The notes beneath the pieces are model-generated. The model had not been told where the DNA came from, did no database searches, and saw only the letters and a program-made list of their open reading frames with translations. Positions 34,101-43,662 of a stretch of DNA of 64,000 bases are shown here, in pieces; position 1 is the stretch's first letter, and the number at the start of each line of letters is the position of its first letter. Both the position numbers and the translations under genes were made by a program. This DNA is from Sinanaerobacter sp. ZZT-01. Lineage in GTDB: Bacteria; Bacillota; Clostridia; Peptostreptococcales; Anaerovoracaceae. Where the stretch lies: positions 744,001-808,000 of the forward strand of contig NZ_CP141728.1 in assembly GCF_035621135.1 (NCBI RefSeq), written 5' to 3'.

Positions 34101-35786
34101 TTGAAGATAGATATGAGCTACCTGAACATACCCATCATGTGGTATCAAAAAGATCGGAACCAGATTTCCGGAAATCAACTATTTTTAAAAGAATTTTCAC
34201 AGCCCGAAGATCATTTTTTGCTGCAAGAATTTATAAATTCCAATTTAGATTCCATTTCAAGTCCTGAATATACCTTAAAAAAATTTCTAAATAAAGAGAC
34301 AGAATATCTTCTTCTTCTCTTACCAAATATCTCAGAATCCCAATTTCTTTTCTTTTTCTTAAATACGTCTAATGTGCAAACAACACTTTCTCAATTAAAT
34401 TATGTAAAGCAAATAGAAACTAACTTCTACAAATTTTTAGGTAGTATTTATGATGATTTTACAATTATCAGTAAAGATGGAGTCATTGAAAAGGTCTGGC
34501 CAAATTTTGAATCTGTCTACGGCATTCCACAAGAAGAAGCTATCGGCTCCACCATTTATGAGATGGAGAAACAAAAAGTCTTTAATCCATGTATTTCAGC
34601 TCGCGTAATGAAATCCCTTCAGCCAGAAACAATGCTGCAAGTTACAAAAAATAATAAATATTTGATGTGCACTTCCATTCCGATTTTTAACGATGACAAC
34701 GAACTAGATAAAGTAATCAGTTACACCAGAGACGTTGAAAAATATGAATTACTGCAAGAAGAACACCAAAAGTTACAAGATACAATGACCTCTTATCTCG
34801 TTCAACTGGAACAGTTGAAACAAGAATATCAAAAAAATTTAAAGATTGTCGGCATAAGTTCAAGAATAAAAAAGGTCGTTCATACCGCTATGAAAGTCGC
34901 TAAGTTTGATGCTACGGTCTTTATTAACGGAGAATCCGGCGTTGGAAAAAATGTGTTAGCTGACCTGATCCATTCCAGCAGTAAGCGTGCCGATGCGCCT
35001 TTCATCTCCATTAATTGCGGGGCAATCCCCGAACACCTTCTTGAATCGGAATTGTTTGGCTATGAAAAAGGAGCTTTTACCGGTGCAGGTCAAACGGGAA
35101 AAGCCGGCTTAATCGAGCTTGCCGATCATGGCACTTTGTTTTTAGATGAAATTTGTGATTTACCATTGCATATGCAAGTTAAGCTTTTGAAAGTTATTCA
35201 AGAAAAAAATGTAACAAGAGTTGGTGGTGTCATAGAGAAAAACATCGATTTTCGCCTCATTGCCGCAACCAATAAGGATGTTAAAAAAATGGTTGAGCAA
35301 GGTACATTCCGTGAAGACTTATACTATCGTCTAAATGTACTGGCACTTACTGTTCCCCCGCTTCGTGAACGAAAAGAAGACATTTTCCCTTTAATTAATC
35401 ACTTTACAAAAAAATTCAATGAACAATATGAAATTAACCATGCTTTTACAAATAGTGCCGTGAACTATATGGAAGCTTACTGTTGGCCCGGTAACATCCG
35501 TGAGTTAGAAAATGTAGTAGAGCGAGCAATTCTTACTGCCGAAGACTATTCCATTACGGAAGAGCAACTGCCTTATTACATCTATTCCAACGAGCAGCCT
35601 TATGATGTATCTACAAAAAATAGAACGCTAAAACAAATTTTAGAAGATGTGGAAAAAGAAGTGTTGCTGGATTCTTATGAACGTCAAGGAACTACAACTA
35701 AGGTTGCGAAGGAATTAGGAATCAGTCAGCCGACTGTTTCCGTTAAACTAAACAAATATTTAAAAGGAAAAAATATTCGCTCATAA
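34101..35786 (+). CDS. PAS-containing sigma-54-dependent transcriptional activator
   Basis: 561 residues. An N-terminal sensory part with a PAS domain (about 110-225; FTIISKDGVIEKVWPNFESV) is followed by the AAA+ enhancer-binding domain: Walker A GESGVGKN, the sigma-54 contact loop GAFTGAG, Walker B GTLFLDEI and the arginine finger region FREDLYYRLNVL. A C-terminal helix-turn-helix follows (TTKVAKELGISQPTVSVKLNKY). A TTG with AGGAGG eight bases upstream is the best start. The GABA operon on the other strand has the only -24/-12 promoter noticed here, so it is the likely target; the effector is unknown. Confidence 0.92.
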   Translation: MKIDMSYLNIPIMWYQKDRNQISGNQLFLKEFSQPEDHFLLQEFINSNLDSISSPEYTLKKFLNKETEYLLLLLPNISESQFLFFFLNTSNVQTTLSQLNYVKQIETNFYKFLGSIYDDFTIISKDGVIEKVWPNFESVYGIPQEEAIGSTIYEMEKQKVFNPCISARVMKSLQPETMLQVTKNNKYLMCTSIPIFNDDNELDKVISYTRDVEKYELLQEEHQKLQDTMTSYLVQLEQLKQEYQKNLKIVGISSRIKKVVHTAMKVAKFDATVFINGESGVGKNVLADLIHSSSKRADAPFISINCGAIPEHLLESELFGYEKGAFTGAGQTGKAGLIELADHGTLFLDEICDLPLHMQVKLLKVIQEKNVTRVGGVIEKNIDFRLIAATNKDVKKMVEQGTFREDLYYRLNVLALTVPPLRERKEDIFPLINHFTKKFNEQYEINHAFTNSAVNYMEAYCWPGNIRELENVVERAILTAEDYSITEEQLPYYIYSNEQPYDVSTKNRTLKQILEDVEKEVLLDSYERQGTTTKVAKELGISQPTVSVKLNKYLKGKNIRS

Positions 35787-35870
35787 ATAAAAGCACTTTG
35801 TTTCATTATTTCATGTTTTCTACTTTTCCGAGTTAATGAAAAATAATAATATATTTTTTCATATAACGTT

Positions 35871-35900
35871 AAGGCTGTCAATTAAAACTGGCAGTCTTTT
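35871..35900 (+). terminator. Terminator after the activator gene
   Basis: AAGGCTGTCA pairs with TGGCAGTCTT (two G-U pairs), followed by TTACTTTTT. Confidence 0.6.
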
Positions 35901-35946
35901 ACTTTTTAATTTATTACATTGGATCAAGAAATGTTGTGAATAACTT

Positions 35947-36096
35947 TTAATGATCTCTTTCCCATAATAAAACGCTTTGGTCTGCTCCATCTAGATAAAT
36001 ATTATTTATCTGACTTAGCTTTTCAATAATTTTAATATCTATTTCTCCACTTTCATTATGATGCCACTGTAAGACAGAATCATAAAACAACTCAAC
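35947..36096 (-). pseudogene. Possible remnant of a gene
   Basis: A 49-codon open stretch without a start codon reads like the C-terminus of a soluble protein (GEIDIKIIEKLSQINNIYLD...QSVLLWERDH, then stop). It is bounded upstream by an in-frame stop in AT-rich DNA. The family is not recognised; it could also be chance. Confidence 0.3.
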
Positions 36097-36292
36097 CTAT
36101 TACACTAAACGGAATCTTTGTCTTAATTTTTACAATCAGTTAATTATAACAAAAATTAACATAGCCGTCACATTTTCGACAAAACCAGTCAAAATGAGCT
36201 AGTATTTTTTTTATGTTTAGCGAACCAGTTTTTCATGATCTTTCTGATTACACAGTAGCGTAATTAAAATTTTAGAATATTCCCTATTTTAT

Positions 36293-36333
36293 AAAAAAGA
36301 GAGCCCCAATCTGAAAAACTGGCTCTCTTTTTT
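36293..36333 (-). terminator. Terminator of the GABA operon
   Basis: AAAAAAGAGAGCC pairs with GGCTCTCTTTTTT downstream of the permease stop. The loop is about 15 bases; the poly-T tracts on both sides would allow termination in either direction. Confidence 0.8.
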
Positions 36334-36368
36334 ATTTTGATGCAAAATGTTTTCCGTCTTTACAATCG

Positions 36369-37775
36369 TTATTCTTCTCCGAATAACGCAATCAACCGTT
36401 CTTGTTCTGTAAAATAGCGGTACTTGTTTTTTGCATAAAAGGCTAGACACAATCCAAGTATAAACCAACCGATTACTAACAACCATTCTATGCCAATCAA
36501 CGGACTCGGACCTAATGGTGTATAGAGCCATGCGAAGAAAAATGCTACAAATATCGCCATCGCTCCGACAAATTTTCCGTATTTAACTTTGTATGGTCGA
36601 GCAAGGTCTGGCTGATTCTTTCTTAGGAAACAGAACGATAGTGCTACCATCAAATACATGATTACTACACCAAAGGAGCTGGCGTTTACAAACCAAACTA
36701 ACGCTCCCTTTCCCAGTAGGCAGGAGAAAGTAGAAAGAATACCACAAGTCAAAACTGCATTCGAAGGGGTATTATACTTTGGATGGATTTCACCTAAAAA
36801 GGCAGGAAGCATCTTAGCATTTGCCAAAGAGTAAAGAACTCTCGCTCCGCCGTATAAGAAACCGTTCCAACTCGTTAAGATTCCACAAATTGCACCGACA
36901 ATGCAAATCTTTCCCCAGATCGGGCTGCCAAATGCGTAAGCCATTGAATCTGCAACTGGTATTACGCCGGCTTCACGAACTGCAGCTGGAGCAGACAGAC
37001 AGGTTGTCATAATCATGATCATATACCAAGCTGCTGCTGCGCAAATAGAAAGGATAAGAAGCTTCGGAATTTTCTTGAGTGGGACATTCATTTCACCAGC
37101 TGACTGCGGGATTACATCAAACCCTACAAACATAGCAGGAACCATAAGAAGTACCGATGCAAAACCTTTTACGTCTGTAAACAGAGGTTTGGTATTGCTG
37201 ATATCTCCCCTTGTGGCACCTCCGAACACAAAGATGATGCCCACGGTAACAAGCCCTATCGTTGCAATTGATTGGAAAATAGCAGCTTGCTTTGCACCTT
37301 TATAATTGACCATCGTAATAATAACCGAAGCCGCAATCGCAATCAAAGCCCATGAACCATATACGTCAAAGCCCTGTATTGTCCAAAGAAAGCCTATTTT
37401 GGGAATTGGTACTACGTAATCAATTGCAGTAGCAAAAGCCGGTCCTTCCCATGCTGCCACACCAATATATGCAAAACTGGTAGCCAAACCTGCAATCACA
37501 GCAGGCCAATAGCCCATTGCTTTATAGGAGAAAACAACGCCTCCTCCTGTACAAGGAATTGCTGGTGTAAGCTCTGCGTATACCATTCCAACAAAAACAC
37601 ATAGTATTGCGCCAACGACATAGGCACCGATTGCCCCAAGCATACCTGCACTTGCAGCCCATGCACCGGAGAGCATGATCCAGCCCCAGCCTACCATCGT
37701 ACCAAATGCCAGTGCTAATACATCTTTTGTCCCAAATGCCTTTTGTAATGTCTGATTATCTCCACTCATATACAT
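36369..37775 (-). CDS. APC-family amino acid permease (probable GABA transporter)
   Basis: 468 residues with about 12 membrane segments and the APC N-terminal motif LALAFGTMVGWGWIMLSG. It is the last gene of the operon that degrades 4-aminobutyrate, so uptake of GABA (or exchange with an end product) is the likely role; substrate specificity cannot be read from the sequence. The start MYMSGDN has AAAGGA five bases upstream. It is separated from the dehydratase gene by about 95 bases containing a GC-rich hairpin. Confidence 0.85.
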   Translation of the reverse strand: MYMSGDNQTLQKAFGTKDVLALAFGTMVGWGWIMLSGAWAASAGMLGAIGAYVVGAILCVFVGMVYAELTPAIPCTGGGVVFSYKAMGYWPAVIAGLATSFAYIGVAAWEGPAFATAIDYVVPIPKIGFLWTIQGFDVYGSWALIAIAASVIITMVNYKGAKQAAIFQSIATIGLVTVGIIFVFGGATRGDISNTKPLFTDVKGFASVLLMVPAMFVGFDVIPQSAGEMNVPLKKIPKLLILSICAAAAWYMIMIMTTCLSAPAAVREAGVIPVADSMAYAFGSPIWGKICIVGAICGILTSWNGFLYGGARVLYSLANAKMLPAFLGEIHPKYNTPSNAVLTCGILSTFSCLLGKGALVWFVNASSFGVVIMYLMVALSFCFLRKNQPDLARPYKVKYGKFVGAMAIFVAFFFAWLYTPLGPSPLIGIEWLLVIGWFILGLCLAFYAKNKYRYFTEQERLIALFGEE

Positions 37776-37828
37776 ATCATCCTTTCTCTTTCACTCATAA
37801 CGGGAACGGATCTTAATAAGTTTATTTC

Positions 37829-37847
37829 GGGCGGCCAGATGCCGCCC
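37829..37847 (-). other. GC-rich intercistronic hairpin
   Basis: GGGCGGC-ATCTG-GCCGCCC without a T run, between the dehydratase and permease genes. It may stabilise the upstream mRNA or lower permease expression. Confidence 0.5.
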
Positions 37848-37870
37848 TATCTCATCTCTTTTCTTGTTTT

Positions 37871-39346
37871 CTATTTTATACCAGCAATATTTTTTGCAAG
37901 TCCTTTTTTAGCCTCGATGTTTCCTTGTCTTGCAATCATGATTCTCTGCGCCTGTGGCGAACCTGCGCCATGCATGGATTCTGTACGATAGCCGACAGCT
38001 GAAGAACCAAGACAAATATTTTCTAAGAAGCGAAGCACTCTCATTCTATCTTCGGTAGAGACCTCTGCTTTTCCTGCAAAATATTTATTACAAATTTCTC
38101 CAATTGTCTCTCCTTCTTTTCCCACAACCATATCTGACTTAAAGTCTTTCTCAGAAGGCATCGTTACCATCAATCCACCTGCAATGTCTTCTGCCAGTCT
38201 TACGATCTCATAAGGGAAGCGAGTGACATTCTGCTTACATACATTTGCAAGCAAAAGATCAATCTGGTAATTTCCGGCCTTTGTCTCACATCCTTCACAA
38301 GAACATGCGATTCCGCAGGAATATAATGTTTCATTTAAGTGCGTCATTTCAATCAGTTTATCTTTAATATGGGATGCTTTATTTGCACCATTGTAATCTG
38401 CAGCAAGGGCAGCGGCTCCGATTACAACATCACCGACACCCACCTTACATCCGCCGTAGCTTTGTCTGTGGTATCCTGCAAACCGTTCTACCATCATACC
38501 AGCAAACTCATATTCTTCACAAAGGAAAATTCGGTCATTTGGAATAAATACATTATCAAATACAACCAAAGCTTCCTGTCCGCCAAATTTCTTGTTTCCA
38601 AGATCGACGTCTGCATTTTCCTCTAATTTTCTGGTATCACAGGACTGTCTTCCATAAATCATAAAGAGTCCCTCTGCATCAGACGGCAGTGCAAACGATA
38701 CAGCATAAGCTTTATCTGCCTCTGTCATTGCAATTGTCGGCATAATTAAATGCTCATGAGAGTTGATGGAACCAGTTTGATGAGCCTTTGCTCCTCTTAC
38801 TACAATCCCATCTTTTCTCTTTTCAACAATGTGTACAAATACATCTGGGTCAGGCTGCTTGCTCGGTGGTAACCCTCTGTCACCCTTTGGATCTGTCATC
38901 GCGCCATCTACTACCAAATCATTCTCATGAACATAAGTTAAATATTTTACAAAATTATCATGATAATGCGTCCCATACTTTTCATCAATTTCAAATGTTG
39001 TAGAGAAGACTGCATTAAATGCGTCCATTCCTACACATCTTTGGAAGCAAGATGCTGTCTTTTGTCCCAAAAGTCTCTGCATCTTAACCTTTTTTCTCAG
39101 ATCATCTGTGCTCTGATGAAGATGCGCAAAGCGGTTGATCTTCTTTCCAGTTATGCTTGACGTTGCTGTCATCAGATCCTCATACTGCGGATCTTGTGCC
39201 AATTCATAAGTCATCGCAACACAGTTGATGGATGGGCGGATCATCGGATGATCTACCCAGTTATCAATTTTTTCACCAAACATATATACTCTTGTATTTA
39301 ACTTTCTTAAGCTCTCAATATATTGATCACCAGTCATTAAAGCCAT
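37871..39346 (-). CDS. abfD: 4-hydroxybutyryl-CoA dehydratase
   Basis: A flavin and [4Fe-4S] enzyme that dehydrates 4-hydroxybutyryl-CoA to crotonyl-CoA. The cluster ligands known for the C. aminobutyricum enzyme are all present: C100 and C104 in SCFQRC, then His and Cys seven residues apart in YHRQSYGGCKVG (about 293 and 300). 491 residues, the family length. It is the fourth gene of the operon. The product feeds butyrate and acetate formation by general genes not in the window. Confidence 0.96.
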   Translation of the reverse strand: MALMTGDQYIESLRKLNTRVYMFGEKIDNWVDHPMIRPSINCVAMTYELAQDPQYEDLMTATSSITGKKINRFAHLHQSTDDLRKKVKMQRLLGQKTASCFQRCVGMDAFNAVFSTTFEIDEKYGTHYHDNFVKYLTYVHENDLVVDGAMTDPKGDRGLPPSKQPDPDVFVHIVEKRKDGIVVRGAKAHQTGSINSHEHLIMPTIAMTEADKAYAVSFALPSDAEGLFMIYGRQSCDTRKLEENADVDLGNKKFGGQEALVVFDNVFIPNDRIFLCEEYEFAGMMVERFAGYHRQSYGGCKVGVGDVVIGAAALAADYNGANKASHIKDKLIEMTHLNETLYSCGIACSCEGCETKAGNYQIDLLLANVCKQNVTRFPYEIVRLAEDIAGGLMVTMPSEKDFKSDMVVGKEGETIGEICNKYFAGKAEVSTEDRMRVLRFLENICLGSSAVGYRTESMHGAGSPQAQRIMIARQGNIEAKKGLAKNIAGIK

Positions 39347-39390
39347 TTTCTTTTCCCCCTATCAGTTTATCAAAAATTTATATTAGTTTA

Positions 39391-40509
39391 TTAATATAAA
39401 TTTGCAAAAATTTCTTTGATTTCTTCTTTGCTTAACGGCACATAATTATTTGCTAAAAGCCTTTGCTGATTTGCAATCGTGCTTTCTGTAAATTCATCAA
39501 TCTGTGCTTCCACCATGCCATACTCTCTCAATGGTTTCTTTGCAATTAATTTATTTAGGAATTCTTCCAATGCATCGAAAACTTCTCCCTTTGCATCACA
39601 GCCTAAAACACTTGCAAAAATTTCTTTTGCCTGAACAATCTTACCATTCGGGTCTTTTCGGTCATACATTTTAAAGACCTCTGTAAAGAATTGATAATTC
39701 GCTTCTCCATGAGGAACATGGAAGGCTCCGCCTATGCTGTAGGAAAGTGCATGCACTGCTGCACATCCGGCATTACCAAATGCAATTCCGGCATAGTTCG
39801 CTGCCAATACAAAGGTTCTTAAGTCATCTAATCTTGCTTCCGGTCCACTTGCAATGATCTTTTTATATCCTCCCATAATCATCTCGATTGCTTTCAAAGA
39901 GTACATTTCTGTAAAAGGAGATGCTTTTGGAGACAAATAGGATTCGATTGCATGAATCAATGCATCAATGGAGCTGGTTACGAAAAATTTATACGGCAGA
40001 CCCTTTACAGTCTCCGGAATCAATACCGCACAATCTCCATACGTTTCTTCTACTGCAATTCCTTTTTTTGTATGCTTGGATTTTAATTCTGCAATTGCAA
40101 CATTTGTCACTTCGCTTCCCGTTCCGCAAGTCGTCGGTATCAAGATTAATTCCTTTTTCTTTACCGGCAATATCTTCCCTTCAAATAAATCGATGGAGTG
40201 TTCGGGAACATCGAGTGCTAAAATTTTACAAATGTCTACAATGGTTCCTCCTCCGAATGCAATGATGCGGTCAAAATTGAACTTTTTCATTTCCTTTGTC
40301 ATTGCATCAATCATTTCATCGGAAGGCTCTCCGACCCCGAATCTTTCTTGAAAGATCAGATTGGTTTCGATGCCCAGCGGCTTCATAAACGGCTCATAAA
40401 TGAATTCATTGGTTACGACCAAATCATTCTTCCCGATTTTAAACTCATCATTGAATTCCTTGAAAGTGTCAAAATAGAACACTTTCGGTACTACTCTTAA
40501 AGCCTGCAT
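39391..40509 (-). CDS. abfH: NAD-dependent 4-hydroxybutyrate dehydrogenase
   Basis: A group III metal-dependent alcohol dehydrogenase that reduces succinate semialdehyde to 4-hydroxybutyrate. GGGTIVDICK and CGTGSEVT form the nucleotide site. The iron ligands lie in IDALIHAIES and HALSYSIGGAFHVPHGEA. The start at MQALRVVPK, after GAGAGGG, gives 372 residues, the usual length; the longer upstream extension is rejected as it overlaps the preceding gene. Confidence 0.93.
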   Translation of the reverse strand: MQALRVVPKVFYFDTFKEFNDEFKIGKNDLVVTNEFIYEPFMKPLGIETNLIFQERFGVGEPSDEMIDAMTKEMKKFNFDRIIAFGGGTIVDICKILALDVPEHSIDLFEGKILPVKKKELILIPTTCGTGSEVTNVAIAELKSKHTKKGIAVEETYGDCAVLIPETVKGLPYKFFVTSSIDALIHAIESYLSPKASPFTEMYSLKAIEMIMGGYKKIIASGPEARLDDLRTFVLAANYAGIAFGNAGCAAVHALSYSIGGAFHVPHGEANYQFFTEVFKMYDRKDPNGKIVQAKEIFASVLGCDAKGEVFDALEEFLNKLIAKKPLREYGMVEAQIDEFTESTIANQQRLLANNYVPLSKEEIKEIFANLY

Positions 40510-40531
40510 ATAATTCCCTCTCTTCCTTCTT

Positions 40532-41860
40532 TTAAAAGTCTTTTGCAATGGCATAAAATTTTTCGTGAAATCTCTTTTCAAATTCTGCTTGCAATTCTTC
40601 TTTTGCACTTTCATGCGATATATTAATTAAGCTTCTTGCACGCTCTCTTAAAGATTTTCCTTTCAGCTCTGCAATGCCGCATTCTGTTACAACATAATCA
40701 ATGTCATTTCTTGAGGTTGTGACCGCAGCACCATGGTCTAAGAACGGAGCAATTTTAGAAATAATTGAACCATCCTTTTTCTTGGTATACGAAGCCATCG
40801 CAATGATGGATTTCCCATCCTCTGCCATGGAAGCACCGCGGATAAAGTCTACCTGGCCGCCTACACCTGAAAATTGTTTTAAGCCAATGCTTTCTGCTGC
40901 AACCTGCCCCATAAGGTCGACTTGGATTGCAGAGTTTATGCAAACCATTTTATTCTGCTTCATAATTACCGCAGGATGATTTACATAGTCCACCGGTCTT
41001 ACTTCAACTTCCGGATTATTGTGTGCAAAGTCATAAAGCTTACGGCTTCCCATTAAAAAGGTAACCGTCATTTTTCCTTGGTCAAACTTCTTAAACTTAC
41101 CGTTGATAACTCCTTTTTCATAAAGAGCTAAGGTGCCGTCGGAGATCATTTCCGAATGTATGCCTAAATTCTTCCTGTCTCCGAGCAGCTGAATCACTGC
41201 GTCTGGAATACCGCCTATTCCGAGCTGTAACGTTGAACCGTCTTCAATAAGAGAAACACAATTCGCTCCGATGGCTTTCTCCAATTCTCCGATTTGAGTT
41301 GGCTTGGATTCATAAACCGGTGTAGAAGCCTCTACGATGTAATCAAATTCGGAAATATGAACTTTTTCACCATACGTTCTCGGAAATTGATCATTCACCT
41401 GAACAATAACGATTTTTGCAGACTTAATCGCCTGATACGTATAATCTACAGATGTACCCAAACTGCAATAACCATCTTCATCTGGTGGCGTCACCTGTGC
41501 CATCACAACATCACATCGAAGTTTTTTCTGTCGAAGCAGTAACGGTACTTCGTGGAAGAATGCAGGAGTAAAATCCGCCCGCCCCTCTATAATTGCATTT
41601 CGGGTATTGGGACTTACAAATAACGGATCTGCTCGAAAGTGCTCTTCCATCCCGGGAACAGCGTATCCGCCATTCCCAAGACTCACCATATGCTTTACTT
41701 CTACATTTTTATATTGTGCTGCATTTGCAACCATGGCTTCCACTAACACGGGAGGTTCTCCCACGCAATGTGCCAATACTACTGCATCCCCGTCCTCAAT
41801 GTGACGAACTGCTTCTTCTGCTGTACACAATCGGCTTTTGTATTGTTCCTGCCAACCCAT
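40532..41860 (-). CDS. abfT: 4-hydroxybutyrate CoA-transferase
   Basis: Moves CoA from acetyl-CoA or butyryl-CoA to 4-hydroxybutyrate. A class I CoA-transferase fold of 442 residues; the catalytic Glu is expected in GIHSEMISDG, and GIGGIPDAV and GVGGQVDFIRGA are conserved glycine loops. Third step of the GABA pathway. It lies 12 bases after the aminotransferase gene, and the dehydrogenase gene follows closely. Confidence 0.92.
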   Translation of the reverse strand: MGWQEQYKSRLCTAEEAVRHIEDGDAVVLAHCVGEPPVLVEAMVANAAQYKNVEVKHMVSLGNGGYAVPGMEEHFRADPLFVSPNTRNAIIEGRADFTPAFFHEVPLLLRQKKLRCDVVMAQVTPPDEDGYCSLGTSVDYTYQAIKSAKIVIVQVNDQFPRTYGEKVHISEFDYIVEASTPVYESKPTQIGELEKAIGANCVSLIEDGSTLQLGIGGIPDAVIQLLGDRKNLGIHSEMISDGTLALYEKGVINGKFKKFDQGKMTVTFLMGSRKLYDFAHNNPEVEVRPVDYVNHPAVIMKQNKMVCINSAIQVDLMGQVAAESIGLKQFSGVGGQVDFIRGASMAEDGKSIIAMASYTKKKDGSIISKIAPFLDHGAAVTTSRNDIDYVVTECGIAELKGKSLRERARSLINISHESAKEELQAEFEKRFHEKFYAIAKDF

Positions 41861-41872
41861 AACGTCCTCCTA

Positions 41873-43225
41873 TTATTTCATGCAAGCTTTAATTGCGTTC
41901 TCGTAAATTTCCAATCCTGCATCTAACTGCTCATCTGTAATAACAAGCGGTGCTAAGAAACGAATTACGTTACCATAAGTACCTGCACTCTCCAATAGAA
42001 GACCATGCTTTACTGCCTCTGCTACAATTGCACTTACAATCTCAGGATTTGCTTCTTTTGTTTTCTTGTCTTTTACAAACTCAATACCGATCATGCAACC
42101 GATGCCTCTTACATCACCAATCACTTCATATTTTTTCTGCCACTCTTTCCATGTTTTCATGACTTTGTCAGAAATCTTAAGTGCTTTTCCAGGAAAATCT
42201 TCTTTCTCCATGATATCAATGACTTCAAGAGCTGACGCACAAGCCAATGCATTTCCGCAATAAGTTCCGCCGATTGTTCCTGCCGGTACCGCGTCCATAA
42301 CTTCTGTTCTAGCCGTTACTGCGCTGAGCGGTGCTCCTCCTGCTATGGATTTTGCACAAGTCATGATATCCGGTGCACATCCTGCTTCTTTCCAGTACTC
42401 TGTAGCAAACATTCTTCCGGATCTAGCAAAACCAGTCTGAACTTCATCTGCAACAAGAAGGATTCCTTTCTCATCACAGATCTTACGAACTGCCTTTACC
42501 CATTCAATCGGTGCCGGTACAAATCCGCCTTCGCCCTGAATTGGCTCCAGTACAATTGCAGCAACATAATCTGCCGGAGATGCTTCGATAAATGCTTCTT
42601 CTAATTTTCCTATATAATAATCGATTGCTTCCTGTTCATTCATCTTTCCCGGTGCTCTGTAAAGGTAAGGGAATTCTACTCTGTAAACGCCATCTGGGAA
42701 AGGACCCATTCCAACTGCATATGCTTTTTTTGCAGTCATTGTCATGGTCATATTTGTTCTTCCGTGGAACGCTCCGGTAAAGACAATAATATTTGGTCTT
42801 CCCGTATATCCTCTTGCAATTTTCACTGCATTTTCATCAGCCTCCGCACCGCTGTTTACAAACATGGTTTTCTTTGTTTCGCCCTTAACAGGAACAATCT
42901 CATTTAATTTTTCTGCAAGTTTAATATAACCTTCATGCGTCGTGATGTTCATCATTGCATGAAAGAACTTATCCGACTGTGCCTTTACTGCATCAACCAG
43001 CTCCGGCTTGCTGTATCCGATATTTAAAACGCCGACACCGCCAATCCAATCAAGGAATGTATTTCCATCTACATCCTCAAACATTGCACCTTCTCCCTTT
43101 GCAATAACGCATGGATAGCCGCATTTGATGGCATTCGGAACTGCTTTTTCTCTTCTTGCAATGATTTCAGATGCTTTTGGTCCTGGTAATGTAGTTACAA
43201 CTTTAGGTAATGCATTTTTTAACAT
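41873..43225 (-). CDS. gabT: 4-aminobutyrate aminotransferase
   Basis: A class III PLP aminotransferase converting GABA and 2-oxoglutarate to succinate semialdehyde and glutamate. PLP Lys in CAKSIAGGAPLSAV, Asp in LVADEVQTGFARSG, and substrate loop GTIGGTYCGNAL. 450 residues. First gene of the operon, about 95 bases from the sigma-54 promoter, with TAGGAGG before its ATG. Confidence 0.93.
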   Translation of the reverse strand: MLKNALPKVVTTLPGPKASEIIARREKAVPNAIKCGYPCVIAKGEGAMFEDVDGNTFLDWIGGVGVLNIGYSKPELVDAVKAQSDKFFHAMMNITTHEGYIKLAEKLNEIVPVKGETKKTMFVNSGAEADENAVKIARGYTGRPNIIVFTGAFHGRTNMTMTMTAKKAYAVGMGPFPDGVYRVEFPYLYRAPGKMNEQEAIDYYIGKLEEAFIEASPADYVAAIVLEPIQGEGGFVPAPIEWVKAVRKICDEKGILLVADEVQTGFARSGRMFATEYWKEAGCAPDIMTCAKSIAGGAPLSAVTARTEVMDAVPAGTIGGTYCGNALACASALEVIDIMEKEDFPGKALKISDKVMKTWKEWQKKYEVIGDVRGIGCMIGIEFVKDKKTKEANPEIVSAIVAEAVKHGLLLESAGTYGNVIRFLAPLVITDEQLDAGLEIYENAIKACMK

Positions 43226-43320
43226 CTTTCTTTACCTCCTAAAAAATGTGCTTCCTTCTGCTAGTCGTTTATTATAAAGTCACTAGCATGCAGATGAATT
43301 AAACTTTGTCATTTTATTAA

Positions 43321-43336
43321 CGCAATTCATGTGCCA
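43321..43336 (-). promoter_or_regulatory. Sigma-54 (-24/-12) promoter of the GABA operon
   Basis: On the minus strand TGGCAC-ATGAA-TTGCG, matching the consensus TGGCAC-N5-TTGCA with the essential GG and GC spaced correctly. The start of gabT is about 95 bases downstream. A sigma-54 activator is encoded 7.5 kb away at the other side of the operon. Confidence 0.88.
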
Positions 43337-43555
43337 CAATATGTATAATCTAAAAAAAAATAAAATAAAGCGTATAGGACTAGTGAAATTTCAATGAAAA
43401 TAAATATTTTATATTTTATTTTTTACTTAGATGGACAAATATTTATCAATCTTTACTCGTCCTAATAAGAGAAAATTATTAAAAATCTAATAATTCTATT
43501 TATTATCTAATACTTTACCTCTGAAGATTGAAAAAAGGTTTTATTGAAGAAACTT

Positions 43556-43585
43556 TTGCATCACTTTACTAATTTCTGATATAAT
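43556..43585 (+). promoter_or_regulatory. Promoter of the EAL-HDOD gene
   Basis: TTGCAT, an 18-base spacer and TATAAT, about 80 bases before the start codon and divergent from the GABA operon. Confidence 0.6.
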
Positions 43586-43662
43586 GAACGTAATAGTCAA
43601 AAATTGAGGTAAAATTCACAGCTATTAAGGTCTTATGATTGAAAGGAAAAAAGGGGGACAAG

